Origin: Actinomyces qiguomingii
GTDB taxonomy: Bacteria > Actinomycetota > Actinomycetes > Actinomycetales > Actinomycetaceae
Reading direction: 5' to 3'
Length of the DNA stretch: 64,000 nt
Assembly (NCBI RefSeq): GCF_004102025.1
Contig: NZ_CP025228.1
Span: 2,542,001 to 2,606,000 of the forward strand
The notes below the pieces were generated by a model. That model was given only the letters and a program-made list of their open reading frames with translations, was not told the DNA's origin and searched no databases. The position numbers and the translations under genes were made by a program. How positions within the stretch are numbered: the stretch's first letter is position 1; every line of letters begins with the position of its first letter. Positions 1 to 7,404 of this stretch are shown here, one piece after another.

Positions 1-1
1 C

Positions 2-919
2 TCGCTGTACGGGCTGCGGCGCATCGAGATCATGCTGCCACTGATGCTGACGATCTATCTGGGTCTGTTCCCACCCCGCCGCCAGGTGACGGCCGCCGCC
101 ACCGGTTGGGCGGCCTATCTGGTTCTGAGCCTGTTGACCGGGCAGCGTGGCACCTTCGTCGGCGGCGTGGTCATCATCCTCGCCTACTGGATCGTGCGCT
201 CGCGCCAGGATCCTCCGGGCGCCTGGCGCATAGGCACAACGGGCCGGATCGTCGGAGCCATTGCCGTGCCGCTGATGGCCGCCGTGCTGGCGGCCGTGGA
301 GTCGGCGCGTGGCGTCGGCGCGGTCGCCTCCGACACCGACGGCCGCAATCCGATCCTGCAACTGTTGTACGGGCAGGGCGTGAGCTCAACAGTGGTGCGC
401 AACGCCTATGCCTACGCCGACTTCATACCCAGGGACTGGTACATGGGAGAGTTCCTGCATTCCGGGCTGCTAGCTCGGCTGCTGGGATACCAGGTCTATC
501 ACGGCAACACCGTGGAGCACGCCTTGCACGGCGGCTCCTTCACCCACGCCTTCGCCTACACCCTGCTGGGTCCGCAATACCTAAGCGGGCGCGGCACCGG
601 CTCCTCATTCATCGCCGAGCTGTTCTACGACTACGGCTATGCGGGCGTGCTGGTGGGAGGGGCCGTGTACGGCGCCCTATGCGTCTGGGCGTGCCACCTG
701 GTTAAGGGCCGGCCGCTGAGCAACGGCTTGCGCCTGATGATCGTGCCCGTCGTGCTGTGGGCGCCGCGCGGCAGCGCGACTGGCTTCCTGAGCACCTGGC
801 TGACTCCCAGCGTGGTGGTGGCACTCGCAGCCGTGTCGATACTGTCACTGGCCGCGGCGCTCCTGCGCGAGGCGGACTCAGCCCGCCACCCGCACACCCA
901 TCGAGTTCGGTCGACGTAA
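2..919 (+). CDS. Wzy-like polysaccharide polymerase, C-terminal part (5' end outside window)
   Basis: The frame is open to the left edge, so 305 codons of a longer gene are visible. The protein is strongly hydrophobic with many predicted membrane helices. A motif near residues 200-220 (GTGSSFIAELFYDYGYAG) and a preceding RGTFVGG segment resemble O-antigen/oligosaccharide repeat-unit polymerases. The expected role is polymerising lipid-linked repeat units at the outer face of the membrane, which fits the flippase, dehydratase, aminotransferase and Wzz-like genes that follow. The last residues (HRVRST) and the TAA stop are encoded by the first unit of a 22-bp tandem repeat, so the native C-terminus may have been replaced. 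Family assignment rests on topology and context and is moderately certain. Confidence 0.7.
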   Translation, partial: SLYGLRRIEIMLPLMLTIYLGLFPPRRQVTAAATGWAAYLVLSLLTGQRGTFVGGVVIILAYWIVRSRQDPPGAWRIGTTGRIVGAIAVPLMAAVLAAVESARGVGAVASDTDGRNPILQLLYGQGVSSTVVRNAYAYADFIPRDWYMGEFLHSGLLARLLGYQVYHGNTVEHALHGGSFTHAFAYTLLGPQYLSGRGTGSSFIAELFYDYGYAGVLVGGAVYGALCVWACHLVKGRPLSNGLRLMIVPVVLWAPRGSATGFLSTWLTPSVVVALAAVSILSLAAALLREADSARHPHTHRVRST

Positions 920-963
920 CCATCGAGTTCGGTCGACGTAACCATCGAGTTCGGTCGACATGA
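898..963. repeat. 22-bp tandem repeat array, 3 units
   Basis: Three head-to-tail units start at 898, 920 and 942 with an exact 22-bp period and core GAGTTCGGTCGA. The first unit contains the stop codon of the Wzy-like gene (TAA, 917-919). The same unit type recurs at 24433, 38784, 51470 and 57138. Confidence 0.9.
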
Positions 964-1023
964 CGCGCCCTTCACCTTCGGCGCGCACAGCGGTACCTTG
1001 ACGCATCCCTTGCCAAGTGCTCA

Positions 1024-2469
1024 TCAGTCGGCGACATGCCTGCCCCGCCGCCGGGGCGCGAACCCCGGCAACGCATGCCGATGCACATACCCGTACAGGG
1101 CCAGGGTCGCGTAAACCGCCACCAGCGCTGGCGGGGGCCCGCCTGCAGCCACTGCCGCCAGGAAGACGGCGCATACCAGCAGCTCGGTGAGGGTGTCCAG
1201 GAGGATGGGCACTTCAATGAGCCGGTTTATCAATACTTCCGAGGCGATCGACCGGACCGCTGAGACCACGGCGATCAGGAACACGGCCGCCGTCGCCGAC
1301 CCCCACAGGTAAACCGTCCACCAGGTACCCACCACCGCCAGCCCCAAGCAGGCCACGTTGATCACGGCCATCAGCCGTTCCCGCCGCATCACCTTCAAGA
1401 ACACCACCGACAGTCCGCGACTCTTGGTCTCATACACGCTCAGAGGGAACAGCAGGGCCAGGAAGAAGATCGCCTGCGCGTAGTTGGGCAGCCATGCCCG
1501 CAACGCCCACGCCAATGGGAAGTAGAGCCCGAGCATGAGCACCAGCGGAGTGACGAACCGCGAGCGCAGGGCGGCGTAGGCCTCGGCGTAGCGTCCACGA
1601 TCCAGATTGCTCAGATGCGGGTACACCGAGATCGACACGGAGTTGACCAGGACCATGAACATGGTGGTGAACTGAAAGGCCAGGGACACCTGGGCGAACA
1701 TCTCGATGCCCCAGTGATCCTCAACCGCCCAGCGCACCACGAAGGTGATCAGGGCGGCGGCCAGGTTGGACACCAGCACAAACATGCCCGCCCCGCAGTC
1801 GGCTAAGAACTCCCGGGTGGCCTGCCAGCTAAGGTCCGGGCGGCTCAGAAACACACCGCGGGCTATGAGCACCGCGATCACCAGGCCCAGGGCCTTGCCC
1901 AGCGCGTCAAAGATGATGAACACGATGACTTCGCGCACACCCACCAGCAGGGCGCCACCGACGCCGATGAATGTCACCAGCCGCTCCGCCACTGTGCCCA
2001 GCGCGAAGGCCCGCGCCCGGCCGGCGATCTGCAGGACCACGGTCACCAGCGTGCGCGGCACGTAGAACAGTGCCCCCGCCCCCGCCAGCACCAGAATCAG
2101 CGCCCGCTGCTGCTCCGGGGCGCGGGCCCACACCCATACCGCCAGGCCGACACAGGCGGCCAGGTCCAGAGCGAACAGCCGGATCAAACCCGCGGACAGG
2201 CGCCGTTTGGGCATGTCCGCCCAACGCTTACCGCCCAGGCGCAGGTACACGCCGTCGGTGTAGCCGAAGGTCACGTAGCCGAAGTACATGACGTACAGCT
2301 GGTACAACTGCCACAGTCCATAGTCGGCCACGGAGATGATCCGCGGCAGCACGAGCGTCAGCAACGCCGCGGAGAGCATGTACAGGATGTTGCCAACCAG
2401 GACCCAGGGCAGGCCCCGGGTCAGGCTGCGGCCGGTGGGGGAGGCGGTGGACACAGAGATTCTCCTCAC
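1024..2469 (-). CDS. Wzx-like oligosaccharide flippase (MATE/MOP superfamily)
   Basis: A 481-residue polytopic membrane protein with about 12-14 hydrophobic segments and a short basic N-terminus (MRRISVSTASPTGRS). Length and hydrophobicity match polysaccharide-biosynthesis flippases, which move undecaprenyl-linked repeat units across the membrane. It is transcribed toward the Wzy-like gene (convergent) and divergently from the CapD-like gene, with the 22-bp repeat array between its 3' end and wzy. No residue-level signature is decisive for this superfamily, so the call relies on topology plus the neighbouring Wzy-like, dehydratase and Wzz-like genes. The start is the first ATG after a TCTCC/GGAGA purine stretch on the minus strand. 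Confidence 0.75.
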   Translation of the reverse strand: MRRISVSTASPTGRSLTRGLPWVLVGNILYMLSAALLTLVLPRIISVADYGLWQLYQLYVMYFGYVTFGYTDGVYLRLGGKRWADMPKRRLSAGLIRLFALDLAACVGLAVWVWARAPEQQRALILVLAGAGALFYVPRTLVTVVLQIAGRARAFALGTVAERLVTFIGVGGALLVGVREVIVFIIFDALGKALGLVIAVLIARGVFLSRPDLSWQATREFLADCGAGMFVLVSNLAAALITFVVRWAVEDHWGIEMFAQVSLAFQFTTMFMVLVNSVSISVYPHLSNLDRGRYAEAYAALRSRFVTPLVLMLGLYFPLAWALRAWLPNYAQAIFFLALLFPLSVYETKSRGLSVVFLKVMRRERLMAVINVACLGLAVVGTWWTVYLWGSATAAVFLIAVVSAVRSIASEVLINRLIEVPILLDTLTELLVCAVFLAAVAAGGPPPALVAVYATLALYGYVHRHALPGFAPRRRGRHVAD

Positions 2470-2568
2470 GTGTCATCGCGGCGGGGCGCAGACGGATTCA
2501 GGGCGCCAGTCTGCGATGACCTGCCCCATGCTGGCCTGCACGCACCGTGCTCGTCAAACGGTTGGTGT

Positions 2569-2597
2569 TTGACCCGCGCCGGTTTTGCGTCTTAAAT
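2569..2597 (+). promoter_or_regulatory. candidate promoter for the CapD-like operon
   Basis: TTGACC at 2569-2574, a 17-bp spacer and TTAAAT at 2592-2597 form a sigma70-like promoter. Transcription would start near 2604, leaving a leader of about 130 nt before the ATG at 2734. It lies in the divergent region between the flippase and the dehydratase genes. Confidence 0.45.
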
Positions 2598-2733
2598 GTC
2601 ATTGGCCCTCGTTCCGCATTCTTGACGTTGAAGCCGCGTCAGAGTCTCTTCTACGCGTTCGACGTTGCGGCGGGCGCGGGGGTGCCGCCCTGAGTCCTGG
2701 GTCGGTCTCCAGCCAAGAGATACGTGACCAATC

Positions 2734-4638
2734 ATGCGACCGAATACATCCGCCCCTGAAAGACAAGCGCTACTACTACCCGTCATCGACACCGTGTTCT
2801 GGCTGCTGGGGGCCTTCCTGGCTTGCCAGCTGCACGGTGACGCCTTCGCCTCCTCCGCCGCCCTGACCGTCCTGGCCTGTGCCGCCGTGGGCAGCGCCGT
2901 CAGCCTGTGCCTGGGCTACCTGTGGCTGCTGACCTACCGGCGTCGCTACCACGTGGGCTCATTCGATGAGACCGCTGCCATCGCCACGCAGTTCGCCGTA
3001 TCCGCGCTGGTGATGCTGGGCGTGGCTGCAGTCTGGGCCGCCGCCACCGGCAGCCCCCTGCGCACGCTCACGCTCGCCGCCGTCGTCGCCCTGGCGCTGC
3101 TGGCCGCGCTTACGGCCCGCTTCGCGGTACGACTGGTGACCACCTACCAGGCCTCCCAGTACTACCGGCGCGTCGCCCGTGGTCAGGACCGCATGATCGT
3201 CGTCGGCGCGGGCCGGGTGGGGCAGCAGATCATTTACCTGACCAAGTTCGACGCCGCCTCGCCCTTCAACCCTGTGGGCCTGGTTGACGACGATCCGGCC
3301 AAACGCAACCTGCGGATCCTGGGGGTGCCGGTGCGCGGCACCGTGGACGATCTCATTGACGTTTGCGCCGACGCCTCGGCCGCCACGGTGGTGATCGCCG
3401 TGGCCGACTTCCCCGCCGACCGCCTCAAGGCGGTGACCACCAGCTGCGCCGAGCACGGCATCCGTGTGATGACCATCGTGCCCGTCCGCCAGCTGGCGCG
3501 CCGCGCCTTGCAGATCTCCGACATTCGGGAGATCGACCTGGCGGAGGTGCTCGGACGCCGCGAGATCCACACCGATGTCTCTCAGATCGCCAGCTATCTG
3601 TCCGGACGCACCGTCCTGGTCACTGGTGCCGGCGGCTCGATCGGTTCGGAGCTCGCCCGCCAGATTCATCGCTTCGGCCCCAGGGAGCTGGTGCTGCTGG
3701 ACCGCGACGAGTCGGCCCTGCATTCCGTGCAGCTGGACATCTACGGCAAGGGCCTGCTCGATACCCGAGATATGGTGCTGTGTGACATCCGTGACCGTGC
3801 TGCGCTGGATTCCGTCTTCGCCGAGCATCGCCCGGAGGTGGTCTTCCACGCGGCGGCGCTCAAGCACCTGCCGATGCTGGAGATGTATCCGGAGGAGGGT
3901 TGGAAGACTAATGCGTTGGGCTCACGCAACGTGCTCGAGCTGGCGCTGAAGTACGACGTACAGACCCTGGTCAACATCTCCACCGACAAGGCGGCCGACC
4001 CCACTTCGGTGCTCGGCCGCACCAAGCTGGCCGCCGAGCGCATGACGACGGCGACCGCCAGGCAGTGCGGTCGACGCTTCGTCTCGGTGCGTTTCGGCAA
4101 TGTTCTGGGGTCCCGCGGCTCCATGCTGTGGACCTTCAAGCGCCAGATCGAGGAGGGAGGGCCGGTCACGGTCACTCACCCGGATGTGGAGCGCTTCTTC
4201 ATGACCATCCCGGAGGCTTGCGAGCTGGTGCTGCAAGCCGGGTCCTTTGGCCGCCCGGGCGACACCATGGTCCTGGATATGGGCGAGCCGGTGAGAATCG
4301 TCGATGTCGCCCGCCGACTGATCGCCCAGTCCGGCAAGGAGGTCGACATCGAGTTCACCGGTCTGCGACCGGGAGAGAAGCTCTCCGAGGAGCTGGTCGG
4401 GCGCTCCGAGCACGGTGAACGCCCCTTCCACCCGCTTGTCAGCCACGTACGGGTCACTCAGCAGTCGTTGCAGGAGATTGAGGAGCTCCATGCCTGGGCG
4501 GTGGGAGAGGATCCACTGGCCGGTCTCGACACCGACCGCGCCTCGGTGGTGGCCTCCACCGCCCCGGTTTCTGATGCGCCCGCCGACGTGGACGTCGACG
4601 CCGTCCAGGTCCCCGACTCCGCGGAGGCGCTGCGATGA
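2734..4638 (+). CDS. CapD/WbpM-like nucleotide-sugar 4,6-dehydratase, membrane anchored
   Basis: This 634-residue protein has the layout of long membrane-bound UDP-GlcNAc 4,6-dehydratases. Four hydrophobic segments lie in residues 10-130, a first Rossmann-like domain carries VVGAGRVGQQ near residue 155, and an NAD-binding SDR domain begins with VTGAGGSIGSELAR near residue 296. Downstream are the conserved STDKAADPTSVLGRTK segment and RFGNVLGSRGS. The enzyme should convert a UDP-HexNAc to its 4-keto-6-deoxy form at the inner membrane face. The next gene is an aminotransferase overlapping by 4 bp (ATGA), so the pair probably makes a 4-amino-4,6-dideoxy sugar for the polysaccharide. The final ~40 residues are Asp/Val/Ala-rich and look disordered. 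The start is the first ATG in frame. Confidence 0.9.
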   Translation: MRPNTSAPERQALLLPVIDTVFWLLGAFLACQLHGDAFASSAALTVLACAAVGSAVSLCLGYLWLLTYRRRYHVGSFDETAAIATQFAVSALVMLGVAAVWAAATGSPLRTLTLAAVVALALLAALTARFAVRLVTTYQASQYYRRVARGQDRMIVVGAGRVGQQIIYLTKFDAASPFNPVGLVDDDPAKRNLRILGVPVRGTVDDLIDVCADASAATVVIAVADFPADRLKAVTTSCAEHGIRVMTIVPVRQLARRALQISDIREIDLAEVLGRREIHTDVSQIASYLSGRTVLVTGAGGSIGSELARQIHRFGPRELVLLDRDESALHSVQLDIYGKGLLDTRDMVLCDIRDRAALDSVFAEHRPEVVFHAAALKHLPMLEMYPEEGWKTNALGSRNVLELALKYDVQTLVNISTDKAADPTSVLGRTKLAAERMTTATARQCGRRFVSVRFGNVLGSRGSMLWTFKRQIEEGGPVTVTHPDVERFFMTIPEACELVLQAGSFGRPGDTMVLDMGEPVRIVDVARRLIAQSGKEVDIEFTGLRPGEKLSEELVGRSEHGERPFHPLVSHVRVTQQSLQEIEELHAWAVGEDPLAGLDTDRASVVASTAPVSDAPADVDVDAVQVPDSAEALR

Positions 4639-5822
4639 TCCCCTTCTCCCCGCCCACCCTCACCGAGGAAGACATCAGTACGGTGGTGGAGGTGTTGCGC
4701 TCCGGCTGGATCACCTCCGGCCCGGTTGGCCGCCGCTTCGAGGAGCGGCTGACCCAGTGGGCCGGCACCACCGAGGCGGTGGCGCTCAGTTCCGCGACCG
4801 CCGCCCTGGAGTTGGCACTGCGCGCCGCCGGCGTTGGACCGGGCGATGAGGTGGTGGTGCCCGCTTACACCTACACGGCGTCGGCCTCCGTGATTGATCA
4901 CGTGGGCGCGAAGATCGTCATGGTCGACTCCGAACCGGGCACCCCCTTCCCCGGAGTCGAACGTATCGCCGCCGCCGTGACTGATCGCACACGTGCGGTG
5001 ATTACCGTGGACCTGGCCGGGATCCCCTTCGACTCCCGCCCGCTCGCCGACCTGCTGGACGGGCGCGGCCGGATCGATTCCGGGCTGGGCGCCTCGCTGG
5101 GCCGTCCGGTGATCATCTCGGACTCGGCGCACTCGCTGGGCGCATCGCTGGGGCAGACGCCCGCAGGCTCCTTGGCGGACCTGACCGCGTTCTCCTTCCA
5201 CGCCGTGAAGAACTTGACGACGGCGGAGGGCGGGGCGCTGACCTGGCGTTCCGATCTGCCTACCGACCGTGAGGCACTCGTCCACTGGGTTCGCACCTAC
5301 TCGCTGCACGGGCAGACTAAGGATGCCCTAGCCAAGTCCCAGGGATCATCCTGGGAGTATGACGTGATTGCCCCCGCCTACAAGTGCAACATGCCAGACA
5401 CACTGGCCGCCTTGGGGCTGTCCCAGCTGGACCGCTACGCCCAGAGCCTGGAACGGCGCCGGGAGCTGCTTGCCGGTTACGCCGAGCATTTGGCCGGCAC
5501 GGGTGTGAAACTGCTCCCGCACGACGGCGAGGGGGTGGTCTCCTCCGGGCACTTGGCGATCGCCGCACTGCCGGTTGCGGAGGTGTCCGAACGCAATTGG
5601 ATCATCCAGGACCTGTATGCGGCAGGGGTGTCGGCCAACGTCCACTACAAGCCATTGCCGCTGCTGACCGCCTACCGCAAGCTCGGCTTTGACATCGCCG
5701 ACTTCCCCAACGCCTACGACTTCTACGCCAAGGAGCTGACCCTGCCCCTGCATCTGGCACTCAGCGACGCGGACGTGAAGCAGGTGTGCGGGGCATTGGC
5801 GTCCGCGCTGCGGCGTGCTTAG
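4635..5822 (+). CDS. DegT/DnrJ/EryC1/StrS family sugar aminotransferase
   Basis: A 395-residue PLP enzyme of the family that transaminates nucleotide-linked keto sugars. Visible hallmarks are SSATAALELALRA near residue 54, GDEVVVPAYTYTA near 75, DSAHSLGA for cofactor contact, and the Schiff-base lysine in FHAVKNLTTAEGG near residue 194. Length is normal for the family. Its ATG overlaps the dehydratase stop (ATGA), which indicates translational coupling and the same pathway: amination of the 4-keto product to an amino sugar. An acetyltransferase that often completes such pathways is not in the window and may lie outside it. Confidence 0.92.
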   Translation: MIPFSPPTLTEEDISTVVEVLRSGWITSGPVGRRFEERLTQWAGTTEAVALSSATAALELALRAAGVGPGDEVVVPAYTYTASASVIDHVGAKIVMVDSEPGTPFPGVERIAAAVTDRTRAVITVDLAGIPFDSRPLADLLDGRGRIDSGLGASLGRPVIISDSAHSLGASLGQTPAGSLADLTAFSFHAVKNLTTAEGGALTWRSDLPTDREALVHWVRTYSLHGQTKDALAKSQGSSWEYDVIAPAYKCNMPDTLAALGLSQLDRYAQSLERRRELLAGYAEHLAGTGVKLLPHDGEGVVSSGHLAIAALPVAEVSERNWIIQDLYAAGVSANVHYKPLPLLTAYRKLGFDIADFPNAYDFYAKELTLPLHLALSDADVKQVCGALASALRRA

Positions 5823-5894
5823 GCACGGCATTCGACCTCCACCATCTGATCGGCGTCAGCGGACAGGCCGCCCCGAACAAAGGATCTGAAAGCA

Positions 5895-6572
5895 ATGCAG
5901 GAACTGATGACCCTCGTGCGCCGAGGCCTGGCCTGGATCGTCGCCTTGGGCGTGGTAGGCGGAGCGGCCGGTGGCGTGCTCGCCGCGACCACGCCACCGG
6001 TTTACACCGCCGGCTCAGTGGCCTACGTGCAGGTGGATGTGGATCCGGAGGAGGGCATGACCGGCTACTCCTACGCCGCCACCGTCGCCAACGCCGCCAC
6101 CGACGGCTTCCTGCCGGTAATCACCTCGCCGGCGGTGGCCCAGGATGTGATTGAGGAGCTGGGCCTGACGCAGTCCCCGACGGAAGTGGCCTCCTGGATC
6201 TCGGCGTCGCGGGTGACCGGCTCCCCGGCGATCGAGATCCGGGTGTCCGCACCTGAGCGTCAGGATGCGATCGCGGTGGCCGACGCCGTGGTGGCTCATG
6301 CCTCTAACGACCTGGGGTCGCTGGCCGGTGGCGACTACCCCGTGGCTCTGAAGCTGCTCAGCTCGGCGCAAGTGGGGGCGGTCACCCAGTCGCCCTCCAC
6401 CTTCCGCTACGCCGCCGCAGGCGCCGTCTGCGGCGTCATGTCCGGCCTGGTGGTGGCCTTCCTACTGGCCACTCGCCGGACCGGCCGCTCACCGAGGGCG
6501 CAGTCACCTACGGCCCGTTCACGTACCGACTCGCGTTCCCAGCCGGGAACCGCGGCGACCGGCGCCGGTTAA
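5895..6572 (+). CDS. Wzz/YveK-like chain-length determinant protein
   Basis: A 225-residue protein with a transmembrane helix near residues 11-31, an external domain of about 135 residues (starting TTPPVYTAGSVAYVQV) and a second helix near residues 170-192, followed by a basic Ser/Arg/Thr-rich tail. This is the Wzz or tyrosine-kinase-modulator layout. It should control polysaccharide chain length together with the Wzy-like polymerase. The tail lacks a Walker motif, so any partner kinase must be separate. A Shine-Dalgarno-like AAAGGA lies upstream of ATG 5895; ATG 5907 is a possible alternative start. Confidence 0.78.
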   Translation: MQELMTLVRRGLAWIVALGVVGGAAGGVLAATTPPVYTAGSVAYVQVDVDPEEGMTGYSYAATVANAATDGFLPVITSPAVAQDVIEELGLTQSPTEVASWISASRVTGSPAIEIRVSAPERQDAIAVADAVVAHASNDLGSLAGGDYPVALKLLSSAQVGAVTQSPSTFRYAAAGAVCGVMSGLVVAFLLATRRTGRSPRAQSPTARSRTDSRSQPGTAATGAG

Positions 6573-7144
6573 GAACTCACCCGGTCGACTGTGCCACCCT
6601 GGGCGGGGTCGTCATTCGGATCGCCGACTGCGTCGGGGCCCTGACTCTCATGCCCCGCCAAGGCCAACCAGGTGGCTGCCAGCAGCGATGCGTCGGCAGG
6701 CGACAGCACTCGCACCTGAGCGCGCAATCCGCACAGTCGTTCGGTGGACAGGGCGTCGGGGGCGCAGGTGCACAGCACCACCTGTTCTCCCAGGGCGACC
6801 GCAGTCTCCAGGTCCGCCTCCAGGGACCCCGGCTCGCGCCCGCCGTCGTCGATCACCAGCACCGTGTCAGCCCATTGCCCGGCCTGCGGGGCGGATCCCA
6901 TTCGTATCCGCACGTCCACTCCGAGACGACGCAGCAGTCCCGCCGCCTCCATCACCACCGCCTGACTGGAGCGTGTGGCCAGTTCGCCGCCGGGCCACAG
7001 CACGTTAAAAGTTCCCGCCCCGCGCACTCGCGCGGTCATGTCCAGCTTCAGTTCGTAGGGGGCACGCGTTGAGGGCGCGGACGCCCGAGTCGATTCCTCA
7101 TCCCCGGCCTCGATCACCGGACTCGCCATGTTGTAGGGCCCCAT
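6569..7144 (-). CDS. hypothetical protein next to the polysaccharide cluster
   Basis: I do not recognise this 191-residue protein. The ATG at 7144 is chosen because GGGAAAGGA lies about 7 bp upstream; a TTG at 7192 would add 16 residues without such a site. The middle shows alternating beta-like and alpha segments (ADTVLVIDDGG, GEQVVLCTCAPDALS), suggesting a small Rossmann-like alpha/beta fold, perhaps with P-loop ancestry because it neighbours a Wzz-like gene. No Walker A motif is visible, so it is not an active tyrosine kinase by sequence. It overlaps the Wzz-like gene end-to-end by 4 bp on the opposite strand and is divergent from valS. Confidence 0.7.
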   Translation of the reverse strand: MGPYNMASPVIEAGDEESTRASAPSTRAPYELKLDMTARVRGAGTFNVLWPGGELATRSSQAVVMEAAGLLRRLGVDVRIRMGSAPQAGQWADTVLVIDDGGREPGSLEADLETAVALGEQVVLCTCAPDALSTERLCGLRAQVRVLSPADASLLAATWLALAGHESQGPDAVGDPNDDPAQGGTVDRVSS

Positions 7145-7404
7145 CAGTCCTTTCCCATTTCCCAATCGGTTTGACCGTTTCCTTGTTGTCAATTGATATC
7201 AGCCGGTCGGAGCACCGTCCGGCTCGGCGGGAAGATGCTGCCATCCTTCGCTGAGCCCGCAAGCCCGCGAAGCCATCTGACGCCGTGCTGAGTCGGTGTT
7301 GACGCGTTGCCGCAATGGAGGCGTCATGCCCGGTTGTCCACCTCACATACGCATCGGCCCCTCCAGCTGCGGGCGGGCCCGCGGGCCGTGACAGAATCGG
7401 AGCC

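Noticed and set aside
2959..3867. Long open frame on the minus strand opposite the dehydratase gene
   Set aside because: It is the antisense shadow of a well-conserved gene in GC-rich DNA; its translation has a His/Gln/Gly-rich composition typical of such shadows.
7145..7404. T-box riboswitch upstream of valS
   Set aside because: I looked for a T-box bulge sequence and a terminator/antiterminator pair and found neither.
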